A stretch of DNA of 64,000 nt from Bacillota bacterium (GCA_023410575.1 JAEYPP010000009.1:5611-69610), one strand, 5' to 3'; shown: positions 45,322 to 54,255, counted from the first letter of the stretch. The notes: a model not told the origin generated them from the letters alone. A program made the numbers and translations.

Positions 45322-47220
45322 ATGTTTTGTGTTCACTGTGGAAAAGAAATCAAAGAATCTTCTAAATTTTGCCCTTTTTGTGGCAATCGAATACTATTGA
45401 ATGAAGAAGTAACAACAGAGGATGTTACAAAAACGGTAGTGTTAAACAATATTTCTAATATTAATGAAGATATCCCTCAAAATCAGTCGATGAATTCGAA
45501 AAATGGGCAGGAGGTACAACCTGATTTAGAAACTCCTCAAGATAGTAAAGAGATACAAGTTGAAACAGAATATCCTCAAGAGAATCAAGAGGTACAAGTT
45601 GAATCAGAAAATCCTCAAGAGAATCAAGAGATACAAGTTGAATCAGTATTTCCTCAAGAGAATCAAGAAAAACAACCACAATCAGAATACCCTCAGTATA
45701 TTCAGGGAATACAGCCTCAATTTGACTATCCTCAACATAGTCTAGAGATACAGCCTCAAACAGAATTTCCACAGTATAATCCGCAAGTGCAACCTCAACC
45801 TGTATATCCACCGAATAACCAAGAAGTTCAGCCAAAAACAAAGAAGAAAAAGAGTACTAAAATATTAATAATTGTTTTAGTTGTCATTATTTTGGCTGCT
45901 GGTGGCGGTGTTGGTGGATATTTTATCTATCAAAACTTTTTGGATAAGCAAGCAGTTAAAGTAATTAGTTTATTTGATGATGATAACTATGAAGAATCGA
46001 CCTCTATTTATAAAAAATATTGTAGCGATAAAGAAGAGTTACGAAAAGAAGTTGAAGATCAATTATTAGAACGTATTCAAGAAAATAAGAATGCTTATCA
46101 AGATGGATCAAAAACCTATCAAGAAGTGATTGATTTTTTCTCAATCATCGAACAATATGATAACTCAATTCTTAATGAAGTAGTTGAAGATGCCAATGAT
46201 TGGGTTAATATGATTCAGAAGTCAAGAGATGATTATGATATTGCTCATTCTGCGTTAGAATCTGCTGATTATGAAACTGCAATAAAGTATTATATGTTAG
46301 TTATACAAGAAGATACAACATATTATAATAAGGCACAAGAAGAATTAGTAACTGCTCAAGAAAATCTGGAGCGACAACTAGAAGAACAAGCAGAAAAAGA
46401 ACGTCTTGAGGCTCTAAAACAGGATGCTATATTAGCAGCTAGTGATTATGCTAATTACTCTGATTACGACAGCGCAATTTATGAAATTGAGTGGGCATTA
46501 TATTCACTTCCTGAAGATAGTGAATTAAGTGAATTACTCTATAAATATCAATCACTCAAAGCTGAAGCAGAAGAAAGAGTAGATGAAGATCTTATAACTT
46601 TTGAAACATATGAAGATACATACTATGAGGGTGACCTTGTAATTGCGACGACATATTTTCAATTACCGAAAATCATGGGTGATACACCAGCATATCAATT
46701 AATCAACAGTGATATGGAACAGAGAAAGGAGTACCTCATTGATTGGTCGGATCAAATGGCAGAAGATTCACGCTCATATTCGATGGAAGACTATTTTTAT
46801 CCTTCTTCCATGAATATAAGTTGTTCTGTTGGTTATAATGGTGGAGGAATTATTGCATTTACATTTAGCGGGTACGATTATTATGGTGGAGCTCATGGTA
46901 TACCATATTATGAAACGTATATGTATAATCTATCAACAGGACAAAGAATTAGCTTAACGGATATATTAGCTATTAGTAATGATGATTTTAAACAAATTGT
47001 TGTAACGGAATTTGAAAAGTTAATTAACTTAGGGAAAGATGATTACTATCCTGAAGCAATGGAAACCGTAAAGGCTTGTGAAGTTTCTTCATACGGTTAT
47101 TATCTTGTACATGATGGATTGCATATTTATTTTGATCCTTATGCACTTTCTGATTATGCTATGGGTTTTGTACAAGTATTCATCCCTTATGAAGGAGTAG
47201 TTAACTTTATTAATAACTAA
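45322..47220 (+). CDS. zinc-ribbon membrane protein with 13-residue repeats and a C-terminal DUF3298/RsiV-like domain
   Basis: Residues 1-25 hold a zinc ribbon (CVHCGKE...CPFCGN). A Gln/Pro/Glu-rich region follows, about residues 65-175, with some eight repeats of a 13-residue unit (xYPQENQEVQVES). A basic cluster TKKKKS leads into one TM helix at about 180-203. The outer part has helical TPR-like segments with coiled coil (about 210-410) and then a DUF3298-like domain with GGAHGIPYYETYMYNLSTG near 523. The zinc ribbon would face the cytosol and the DUF3298 domain the outside. Function unknown. Confidence 0.75.
   Translation: MFCVHCGKEIKESSKFCPFCGNRILLNEEVTTEDVTKTVVLNNISNINEDIPQNQSMNSKNGQEVQPDLETPQDSKEIQVETEYPQENQEVQVESENPQENQEIQVESVFPQENQEKQPQSEYPQYIQGIQPQFDYPQHSLEIQPQTEFPQYNPQVQPQPVYPPNNQEVQPKTKKKKSTKILIIVLVVIILAAGGGVGGYFIYQNFLDKQAVKVISLFDDDNYEESTSIYKKYCSDKEELRKEVEDQLLERIQENKNAYQDGSKTYQEVIDFFSIIEQYDNSILNEVVEDANDWVNMIQKSRDDYDIAHSALESADYETAIKYYMLVIQEDTTYYNKAQEELVTAQENLERQLEEQAEKERLEALKQDAILAASDYANYSDYDSAIYEIEWALYSLPEDSELSELLYKYQSLKAEAEERVDEDLITFETYEDTYYEGDLVIATTYFQLPKIMGDTPAYQLINSDMEQRKEYLIDWSDQMAEDSRSYSMEDYFYPSSMNISCSVGYNGGGIIAFTFSGYDYYGGAHGIPYYETYMYNLSTGQRISLTDILAISNDDFKQIVVTEFEKLINLGKDDYYPEAMETVKACEVSSYGYYLVHDGLHIYFDPYALSDYAMGFVQVFIPYEGVVNFINN
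45514..45837 (+). repeat. tandem 39-bp repeats encoding a Gln/Pro-rich region
   Basis: About eight degenerate copies of a 13-codon unit, best kept in the middle (PQENQEVQVES, PQENQEIQVES). The repeat region links the cytosolic zinc ribbon to the membrane segment. Confidence 0.75.
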
Positions 47221-47284
47221 TTCTAAAGAAACATTAGATCAGATACTTGTCTAATTCATGGCAAGTAAGGTGATTAAAATCGAA

Positions 47285-47390
47285 AAGAATGAGCTTGATT
47301 GTATGTTTTCGGAGTGTATTACAAGTCCACATAAACTTTGTGGGCGTGTGTTAATTGCACACCGAAGAAACTACAATCAAGCTCATTCTT
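47285..47390. repeat. dispersed palindromic repeat, copy 4 (different arms)
   Basis: Perfect 19-bp arms AAGAATGAGCTTGATTGTA and TACAATCAAGCTCATTCTT enclose the family core (CGGAGTGTATTACAAGTCCACA...TGTGGGCGTGTG). The arms differ from copies 1-3 at many sites but remain fully paired, which points to selection for the fold or to independent arm capture. It occupies most of the 332-bp gap before the antiporter. Confidence 0.85.
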
Positions 47391-47552
47391 ATAGTATAAG
47401 ACTTTCTTTAGTACTTAAGTTATGAAGATACTGGGAGAAAGTGTATTGAAAAAAGGTACAGATCGTTTTTGACTATTCCTTGGTAATGAAAAGGGTAAAA
47501 TCATGTAATCATGGTAACAATAACGTTATTAAGAAAGACTGGAGTGTTTCAT

Positions 47553-49511
47553 ATGGAGACAGTTAATAGTATCATAGCGTTATTACTTGCAATTGTTGTA
47601 GCGGACTTACTAAATAAAGCTTTTCCTCAGATTCCTCTAATTTTTATCCAAATTATTATGGGGAGTTTGATATCCTTTCTTCCCTTATTTGGAGAATTCG
47701 AGCTAAACCCAGAATTATTTATGATTGTATTAATCAAACCATTAATTTTTCTTGAAAGTCAAAAACTGTCGATCGAACAATTACGAAAAGACGTAAGACC
47801 TATTCTTTCTCTATCTTTATCACTAGCAGTAGTCAGTATTGTTCTGGTAGGGTCTTTACTTGGTTTACTGATTCCTCAGATGCCACAAGCGATGACATTT
47901 CTTATCGTTGCAGTGATGCTTCCCATCAATTCAGGAATCGTAAAGGAATTAGCGAAAAACAGAAAATTCCCAAAAGTAATCGAACATATTATAGAAGGTG
48001 AATCCTTGTTTAGTGATTCAATTGCAATGATTATGTTTGAATTGACGTTAACAGCAAGCTTAACCCAACAATTTATTCTGAAAGAAGCAATCTATGAATT
48101 TGCGTATGACATGATCGGAGGTGTAATTATTGGAGTGATGATTGGGTTTATCATCATAAAGCTCAGGCTCTTGATTATAAAACACAATTTTGAAAGTCCA
48201 TCCATGATGACTGTTATCCAGTTATCAACTCCTTTTGTGATATATATTGTGGCAGAGCATTACTTACATGTATCAGGTATTATCGCTGTGATTATATCAG
48301 GAATACTTCATGGAATTGAGAAACCGTTATTAAACTTAAAATCTACAAAGCTACAAGTAATATCAAATAGTACATGGGAAGTGATTGAATACATTCTTGA
48401 TGGATTTGTTGCGGTATTGCTTGGATTAGTGCTCCCTTCTTCCCTTCAGATTATGTTTCAAAATGAGAAAAGTGTAGTATTGCTATTAGTTTTTATTGCT
48501 GTACTTTTGTATTTTATTTTAGTAGGAATCCGTTGTATCTGGGTATATGTACAGCAAGAAAAATTCAGAATTGCATTCTACAGCGATAGAATAAAGAAGA
48601 AATATATAGTTTTATATGCCGTAAGTGGAGTGCATGGAACAATCTCCTTGGCCATCGCATTACTGCTGCCAGTAAACATGGATAATGGAATTCCATTTTT
48701 CTTTCGCGAAGAGTTAATCTTTGTCGCTACCATTGTAATACTGATAAGTATTATGATACCAGCTCTTGCATTTCCAAAGTTATTAGAGAAGGAACAATCT
48801 CCCCTTGATGAGATAAGTTTGAGTCAAATTAAAACTAAGATGATTTACTATACGATTCATCAGTTAGAAGAAGGGCAGACGGGGGGTAAAGATGAAGCTG
48901 TATTACAAGTAATAAATATACTAAAAGGACAACTAAATTATATTGCAAATAAGCAGACTTTCGGTTCAAGTCAAATGGACAAAAAGTATTCCATTCACCA
49001 AATATCAAAAAGAGAAATAGAGTTGGCAGAACAGATAATTCATAGGGAGAAAATGCCGAAAGAAGTTGAGACTCTCTATAAGGGATATGTAAAACGGTCA
49101 CATGATTTTGGACTACGTTCCTTGCTATTATATCTTCAGATTTCAAGGCTAAAACAAAAACTCAATCATAAAAATAGTCTAGAGCGAAAAGAACGAATTT
49201 TAAAGGATTTCAACTTTATTCAGAGAAATGTATGCAAACAGATGATTATTTACTTAAATGATATTCGTGAGAATGCAAATGAAAAAGAAGTGGATATGCT
49301 AATTCAATATTATGAGAAAAAGTCAGAAAGAAATATAACACCATTAGAAAAAAGTGCGTCGGAAGAGAGAATAAAGCATCACTTATCCAAAGCGTTTCAT
49401 ATCGAAACAGTATTTATTAAAGATGCTTTAGAAAGTGGTACGATAACGAATCACATGGCACAAGAGTTAAGAAAACAGATTTCTTATGATGAATTGATTT
49501 ATCTTGATTAA
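47553..49511 (+). CDS. CPA1-like cation/proton antiporter with a cytosolic C-terminal tail
   Basis: A 652-residue protein with about 12 TM helices to residue ~420 and a helical cytosolic tail. It resembles NhaP/NHE-type CPA1 exchangers, but two core motifs deviate: the usual DP pair of the crossed helices reads AVMLPINSGIV near residue 135, and the ND pair reads EGESLFSD, keeping only the Asp. Ion specificity may therefore be unusual. GGAG precedes ATG 47553 with good spacing; the longer frame from 47511 lacks a site. Confidence 0.75.
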   Translation: METVNSIIALLLAIVVADLLNKAFPQIPLIFIQIIMGSLISFLPLFGEFELNPELFMIVLIKPLIFLESQKLSIEQLRKDVRPILSLSLSLAVVSIVLVGSLLGLLIPQMPQAMTFLIVAVMLPINSGIVKELAKNRKFPKVIEHIIEGESLFSDSIAMIMFELTLTASLTQQFILKEAIYEFAYDMIGGVIIGVMIGFIIIKLRLLIIKHNFESPSMMTVIQLSTPFVIYIVAEHYLHVSGIIAVIISGILHGIEKPLLNLKSTKLQVISNSTWEVIEYILDGFVAVLLGLVLPSSLQIMFQNEKSVVLLLVFIAVLLYFILVGIRCIWVYVQQEKFRIAFYSDRIKKKYIVLYAVSGVHGTISLAIALLLPVNMDNGIPFFFREELIFVATIVILISIMIPALAFPKLLEKEQSPLDEISLSQIKTKMIYYTIHQLEEGQTGGKDEAVLQVINILKGQLNYIANKQTFGSSQMDKKYSIHQISKREIELAEQIIHREKMPKEVETLYKGYVKRSHDFGLRSLLLYLQISRLKQKLNHKNSLERKERILKDFNFIQRNVCKQMIIYLNDIRENANEKEVDMLIQYYEKKSERNITPLEKSASEERIKHHLSKAFHIETVFIKDALESGTITNHMAQELRKQISYDELIYLD

Positions 49512-49552
49512 CCCGAGAAACATACGCTTTGCGAAGTCCTCGGGTTTCTTTT
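49510..49552 (+). terminator. terminator between convergent antiporter and asnB genes
   Basis: AACCCGAG pairs with CTCGGGTT over a 21-base loop, followed by TCTTTTATT on the plus strand. It lies in the short gap between two convergent genes. Confidence 0.8.
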
Positions 49553-49553
49553 A

Positions 49554-51398
49554 TTAATTGATGTGATATCGAATTAACCAACTGTTAACCTGGATTAGAT
49601 AGGCAATCATCTGAGGCCCAGCCATTAATTGCCCAAACCATGGTTTCCCATAATCTTTTTGTGAAGAAAGAAAAAGCTTAGCTTTTTCTTTACTTATTAA
49701 TTGATTGATTGGAGCAGATGCATCATTTAAAAGAAGTTGGAATCTTTTCGTTAGAATCGATTCGTATTGTGGGTTATAGATTTTTGGATAAGGACTTTTT
49801 TTACGAAATAGTATATCCGATGGGATAAGGTCTTTACAAGCATCCCTTAGAAGTGACTTTTCCACACCATTGCGATATTTCATACTCCATGGAACATTAT
49901 AAAGATATTCGATGATTCGATGGTCTGCAAATGGAACACGCGCTTCCAGTCCTGTTGCCATGCTCATTCTATCCATACGATCAAGTAGGGTAGACATAAA
50001 CCAGTTAATATTTAAAAAGCTAATTTGGCGGTGTCGTATTTCCTCATCATTTTCACCATATAACAATGGAGTCGAATGAATGGATTTTTCATAGCTACTT
50101 TGAATATACGAATTTAAATCAAGAGATGAGATCAGTTCATCTTTGAGCATAATCGTTCTAGCAGCAAAATCTTTTGACCAAGGAAAACTTTGTGCAGCCA
50201 ATAGGTCTTCTCGGTAAAACCATGGATATCCGCAAAAAATCTCATCCGCACATTCACCTGTTAATACTACTTTATTGTATTTTTTTACGATAGAGCAAAA
50301 ATACATCAACGATACATCAATATCTGCCATTCCTGGGAGGTCTTTGGACTCCATTGCAGCAGTAAGTAAATCAGCTAATATTTTCTCATCACATTCTAAG
50401 TAAGTGTGATTTAAGGAATATGCTTCTAACATCTTTTCAACAAATGGTCGATCAGCCGAAGTCTGAAAGTCATTTGCTTTAAAATATAAATCATTTCCTG
50501 AGAAATCAAAGGAAAAGGTATTCAGTGTTTGATTATGTTTCCTCATAAAATCAGAGGCTATCGCAGTTACTATACTTGAATCAAGTCCTCCTGATAAAAA
50601 AGTACATACTGGAATATCGGATACCATTTGACGAGTGATTGCATCTTTTACTAAATAGGATACCTTTTCTACTGTTTCTTCATAGTTATCCATATGCTCT
50701 TTTGCTTCTAGTTTCCAATAAGTATGTTCATAAAAGCCGTTTTGAGAAAATATAGCATAACTTCCTGGTAGTATTTCATTTACACCCTTAAATACACCAC
50801 AACCTGCAGTTCTAGCAGGACCGAGACCAAAGATTTCTCGGAATGTATTGTCATCTACTTCAGGAATTATTTCTGGATGAGCAAAAAGTGCTTTGATCTC
50901 TGAACCAAAAACCAAAGAATTATTTTTTATCGAATAGAAGAGTGGTTTTACGCCAACACGGTCTCGATATAATACTAGACGATAATCTTTACCATCCCAG
51001 ATTGCAAACGCATAGATTCCATTCAGTTTTGAAACAAAATCTAAACCATATTCAATATAACAATAAAGTATAACTTCTGTATCTCCACTAGTTTCAAAAA
51101 CATATCCTTTTTGCTTTAATGGAGCTGCTAACTCATCTGCATTGTATATTTCTCCGTTATAGACAATTACATAATCATTATCAGCAATTCTTCTACACAT
51201 AGGTTGTCTAGCTCCTTGAACATCACGAATCGAAAGCCTAGAATGCGCAAGACCGACATGTTGATTAAGATACTCGCCATCTTGATCACCACCTCGATGG
51301 TTCACCGTCATTCTCATCTCAACTAAAGTATTCTTCCATAGCTCATACTTTTGTAAATAATTTTGTCTATAATTACAAAAACCAGCAATTCCACACAT
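49554..51398 (-). CDS. asnB: asparagine synthetase, glutamine-hydrolysing
   Basis: The protein begins MCGIAGF; Cys2 becomes the N-terminal nucleophile of the glutaminase domain after Met removal. The frame extends three codons further to 51407, but ATG 51398 has GAGGTG upstream and the Cys2 logic requires it. Residues 1-210 are the class II amidotransferase domain (RGGDQDG, YNGEIYN, GDTEV). The synthetase domain follows with its ATP PP-loop SGGLDSS near 262. It makes asparagine from aspartate, glutamine and ATP in the cytosol. At 614 residues it is full length. A terminator-like hairpin ends just before its ribosome site. Confidence 0.93.
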   Translation of the reverse strand: MCGIAGFCNYRQNYLQKYELWKNTLVEMRMTVNHRGGDQDGEYLNQHVGLAHSRLSIRDVQGARQPMCRRIADNDYVIVYNGEIYNADELAAPLKQKGYVFETSGDTEVILYCYIEYGLDFVSKLNGIYAFAIWDGKDYRLVLYRDRVGVKPLFYSIKNNSLVFGSEIKALFAHPEIIPEVDDNTFREIFGLGPARTAGCGVFKGVNEILPGSYAIFSQNGFYEHTYWKLEAKEHMDNYEETVEKVSYLVKDAITRQMVSDIPVCTFLSGGLDSSIVTAIASDFMRKHNQTLNTFSFDFSGNDLYFKANDFQTSADRPFVEKMLEAYSLNHTYLECDEKILADLLTAAMESKDLPGMADIDVSLMYFCSIVKKYNKVVLTGECADEIFCGYPWFYREDLLAAQSFPWSKDFAARTIMLKDELISSLDLNSYIQSSYEKSIHSTPLLYGENDEEIRHRQISFLNINWFMSTLLDRMDRMSMATGLEARVPFADHRIIEYLYNVPWSMKYRNGVEKSLLRDACKDLIPSDILFRKKSPYPKIYNPQYESILTKRFQLLLNDASAPINQLISKEKAKLFLSSQKDYGKPWFGQLMAGPQMIAYLIQVNSWLIRYHIN

Positions 51399-51410
51399 AA
51401 TTCGCACCTC

Positions 51411-51440
51411 ATAAAAAGAGGCTTCCTAATAGAAGCCCCT
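51411..51440 (-). promoter_or_regulatory. terminator-like hairpin in the asnB leader
   Basis: On the minus strand, AAGGGGCTTC pairs with GAAGCCTCTT and runs straight into TTTTAT, then the GAGGTG ribosome site of asnB. This is the layout of a transcription attenuator. I see no T-box (AGGGTGGNACCGCG) or other known riboswitch signature in the ~250-bp leader. Confidence 0.5.
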
Positions 51441-51449
51441 TTGCCTTAT

Positions 51450-51464
51450 GTCATATCATATGAC
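51450..51464. promoter_or_regulatory. 15-bp perfect palindrome, candidate operator
   Basis: GTCATATCATATGAC reads the same on both strands around a central base. It lies in the divergent region between asnB and the flavin reductase-like gene, beside the asnB hairpin, and might bind a dimeric regulator. Confidence 0.45.
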
Positions 51465-51670
51465 TTTATATAATTTATGTTCCAATCAAAATAGGTATGA
51501 TATTTATTTTTACGTTATATAGTTTATAAAGAGCATTATACTAAAATGTATATTTATGGTAGAAAATATGATAAAATAAAGAAATAAATAAGAATCGTAT
51601 CTAGTTTTTTTGACTTCAAAAAATAGGATATATTCAATTTAAATACTTCGTGTAGAAAGAGGGATAAACA

Positions 51671-52234
51671 ATGAGAAAGAATTTGGGAGTACAAGCATGC
51701 CTGTATCCGATGCCAGTATTAGTTATTGGAACTTATGATGGACAAGACGTAGCTAATGCTATGATTGCAACGTGGGGAGGAATCTCAAACTATAATCAGA
51801 TTTCAATTTTCCTCACGCAAAGTCATAAGACAGTGAATAATATACTTGAAAGAAAAGCATTTACTGTAAGTATTGCAGATGCTGCCCATGTAAAAGAATG
51901 CGATTATGTAGGTATGGTTTCTGGTAATGAGGTTTCGGATAAGTTAAAAAAAGCTAGTTTTCATACAGTAAAAAGTGAATTTGTCGATGCACCAATCATT
52001 GAGGAACTTCCAATGACATTTGAGTGTGAGTTACATAGTTATAACGAAACTACCAATATCATGATAGGCACCATTGTAAACTTAAGTGTCGATGAAAAAA
52101 TTATGAATACCGAAGGGAAAATAGATCTTGCAATATTGCAACCAATAACATTCGATTCGTACAATAATGAATATATTATGTTGGGTAAAAAGATTGGTAC
52201 TGCTATGCAGGAAGGATTAAATTTAAATGATTAA
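51671..52234 (+). CDS. flavin reductase-like FMN-binding protein
   Basis: A 187-residue split-barrel protein of the flavin reductase/FMN-binding family. Motifs are PMPVLVIGTYDG near residue 13, NAMIATWGGISN, and the SHKTVNNI box near 58 that contacts FMN phosphate. Members reduce or bind FMN and can act as small redox carriers in anaerobes. AGAGGG precedes the ATG. It stands alone, divergent from asnB. Confidence 0.85.
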   Translation: MRKNLGVQACLYPMPVLVIGTYDGQDVANAMIATWGGISNYNQISIFLTQSHKTVNNILERKAFTVSIADAAHVKECDYVGMVSGNEVSDKLKKASFHTVKSEFVDAPIIEELPMTFECELHSYNETTNIMIGTIVNLSVDEKIMNTEGKIDLAILQPITFDSYNNEYIMLGKKIGTAMQEGLNLND

Positions 52235-52419
52235 AATATCTGGGATATTTGGTGATACTGCAGGGAAAGATTATAAAGATGAGAGAAAACTATGTTAAAA
52301 CTTTTTAAGTGTATATTATAGATACACAAACATAATTACTACTTTTACATCTTTGTTTTCTATGTTATGATAAAGTGTACAAAAGACAATGAGTTTAACT
52401 CACAGAAGGGAGAATGAGT

Positions 52420-52848
52420 ATGAAGAAATTTCTAAAAGAATTTAAGGAGTTTGCATTGCGTGGTAATGTAATGGATCTTGCTGTTGGTGTAATTATCGGT
52501 GGAGCTTTCCAAGCAATCGTTTCCTCGCTGACCAAAGATGTAATATCTCCCCTGATAGGTTTATTTGCAAAGACTGATTTTACGAATTTAGTATGGACAG
52601 TTCGTGGAGTAGACATCGGATATGGTGCATTTCTTACTGCTCTAATCAACTTTGTCATTATGGCATTTGTCATCTTTTTGTTCTTAAAATTAATCAATCG
52701 ACTCACAAGGTCACGTAAAGTCGAAGAGCCAAAAGAACCAACAACTAAGAAATGTCCATATTGTTGTACAGATATCGCTATTGCAGCAACCCGCTGCCCA
52801 CAATGTACTTCCATCTTAACGCAAGATGAGATGAAAGAATTAGTCTAA
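52420..52848 (+). CDS. mscL: large-conductance mechanosensitive channel with C-terminal zinc ribbon
   Basis: The 142-residue protein starts FLKEFKEFALRGNVMDLAVGV, the MscL N-terminal helix and TM1; TM2 is at about 67-90 (ALINFVIMAFVIFLFLKL). The channel opens under membrane tension and releases solutes at osmotic downshock. After a short basic linker there is a four-Cys zinc ribbon (CPYCCTDIAIAATRCPQC), in the place of the usual C-terminal helical bundle. ATG 52420 is preferred over 52414 because AAGGGAG is properly spaced for it. Confidence 0.9.
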   Translation: MKKFLKEFKEFALRGNVMDLAVGVIIGGAFQAIVSSLTKDVISPLIGLFAKTDFTNLVWTVRGVDIGYGAFLTALINFVIMAFVIFLFLKLINRLTRSRKVEEPKEPTTKKCPYCCTDIAIAATRCPQCTSILTQDEMKELV

Positions 52849-52862
52849 GAGAATGCAGTGTT

Positions 52863-52897
52863 AAAGGCCTCAATCAAGGAATGATTCTGGCCTTTTT
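52863..52897 (+). terminator. intrinsic terminator after mscL
   Basis: AAAGGCC pairs with GGCCTTT, with an inner ATCA/TGAT, followed by TTAAT. Confidence 0.85.
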
Positions 52898-52946
52898 AAT
52901 TTAATAGGATTAGGGTGTATAAGTACTTTAGAAGAAGTCTGACGTC

Positions 52947-53140
52947 ATTTTGCACAAAGAAATGTAAGGAGTATGGGATGACAAACATAATTTATACGCA
53001 ACACGCTTTCACTTGAATGAAGTTCTAAGCGGTACGTAAGGGCCTAAAATACAGGCCCTAAGTACCGACGACTTCATAACAGTATGCTTCTAAATTATGT
53101 TTGTCATCCCATTTATAGCGAGTCTATTTATGTGCAAAAT
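52947..53140. repeat. ~194-bp nested palindromic element
   Basis: Perfect 22-bp arms, ATGGGATGACAAACATAA plus TTTA (52973-52994) with their complement (53091-53112), enclose a second palindrome GGTACGTAAGGGCCT/AGGCCCTAAGTACC (53031-53066). An outer ATTTTGCACA/TGTGCAAAAT pair frames the whole. It differs in sequence from the four-copy repeat family. It fills most of the 387-bp gap between mscL and the MerR gene. Confidence 0.8.
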
Positions 53141-53182
53141 AACGAATGAAGTTATAGAAAAGTACTTTCGAATATAGTATAT

Positions 53183-53213
53183 TGACTTTGACGTCGTGTC
53201 GTACCTTATAATC
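53183..53213 (+). promoter_or_regulatory. MerR-type promoter with 19-bp spacer
   Basis: TTGACT (53183-53188) and TATAAT (53208-53213) are 19 bp apart, the overlong spacing typical of promoters twisted into shape by MerR-family activators. The spacer contains a GACG...CGTAC near-dyad. It probably serves the regulator gene just downstream (autoregulation). Confidence 0.65.
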
Positions 53214-53235
53214 CCTAGTAGGAAGGAGGCTGTAC

Positions 53236-54255
53236 ATGGAGGAAATAAGAACGATTAGTCAGGTAACAAAAATGTTTGGAATATCGACAAGAACACTTCG
53301 ATATTATGAGCAAATTAATCTGTTACAAAGTGAGAGAGTAGAAGGATATTCTTATCGAGTATATGGTTTAGAAGCGTGTCAAAAATTACAAAAGATTATT
53401 ATCTTAAGAAAGCTTCGTATCCCATTAAAACAGATTGCATCGTTACTCGATGATCAAAAATCAGCAACAGCGATTAAAGTATTTATTAAAAATATTGAGC
53501 AACTAAATGCGGAAATAGAATCATTGTCTACCATTCGTTCGATTCTACTTCGTCTGCTTACTCGACTTAAGGAGACAGCAAATTTAAGCTTGAACACTGT
53601 TTTAATTACAGATGAAACATTAAAATCCATGGTGGTACCTCTTTCGATTGAAAAAATTAATCTCAAGGAGGAAAACACGATGGAAGACTTAAATCAAGCA
53701 AATGAAAAATTAGGAAAATTAACCGACCGAGATATACGAATTATTCAACTACCAAAGGCTGTAGTTGCAGCTTATCAGTATGAAGGAGACGATCCAGAAT
53801 GGCATGTGAATCAGGTAATTGATGCATTTGTACGTGAACATGACTTGGTAAGTAAAAAACCAGACCTCCGACATTATGGATTCAATTCACCAAATCCTGT
53901 AGATGAAAGCGGATATCATGGTTATGAGATGTGGGTTACGGTACCAGAGGATATGGAAATTCCAGCACCATTGGTAAGAAAAGAATTTGCCGGTGGATTA
54001 TATGCTGCCTATATGATTCCAATGGGAGCATTTGAGGAGTGGAGTAGAATCTGTGACTGGATTAAGAATCATAAAGTTTATGAGTACAATGGAAGTTGGG
54101 ATTATCATAATATGTTTGGTTGGATGGAAGAACATCTTAATTATGTAAACCATGTTAATCTACCAGATTCAGAGCCAGAGGATCTTCAGCTTGATTTGTT
54201 AATGCCGATTAAGAAGCGAGAAACAGTAAGTGAAGGCAATGAACTTGATAAGTAA
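53236..54255 (+). CDS. MerR family regulator with GyrI-like ligand-binding domain
   Basis: The 339 residues begin with a MerR winged helix: ISQVTKMFGISTRTLRYYEQINLL, followed by a dimerising coiled coil near 80-125. The C-terminal half (from about 160) is a GyrI-like/effector-binding domain with YHGYEMWVTVPED and GLYAAYMIPMG. BmrR and TipA have this order; such regulators bind drugs or other hydrophobic cations and activate efflux. The target gene is not adjacent; the next gene (lemA-like) is separated by a terminator. GGAAGGAGG precedes the ATG. Confidence 0.88.
   Translation: MEEIRTISQVTKMFGISTRTLRYYEQINLLQSERVEGYSYRVYGLEACQKLQKIIILRKLRIPLKQIASLLDDQKSATAIKVFIKNIEQLNAEIESLSTIRSILLRLLTRLKETANLSLNTVLITDETLKSMVVPLSIEKINLKEENTMEDLNQANEKLGKLTDRDIRIIQLPKAVVAAYQYEGDDPEWHVNQVIDAFVREHDLVSKKPDLRHYGFNSPNPVDESGYHGYEMWVTVPEDMEIPAPLVRKEFAGGLYAAYMIPMGAFEEWSRICDWIKNHKVYEYNGSWDYHNMFGWMEEHLNYVNHVNLPDSEPEDLQLDLLMPIKKRETVSEGNELDK

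Noticed and set aside
45461..45841. 126-codon minus-strand frame
   Set aside because: Antisense of the 39-bp repeats in the zinc-ribbon protein; the repetitive protein is a by-product.
51411..51670. T-box riboswitch upstream of asnB
   Set aside because: No AGGGTGGNACCGCG-like T-box sequence or specifier stem could be found; only the terminator-like hairpin is supported.
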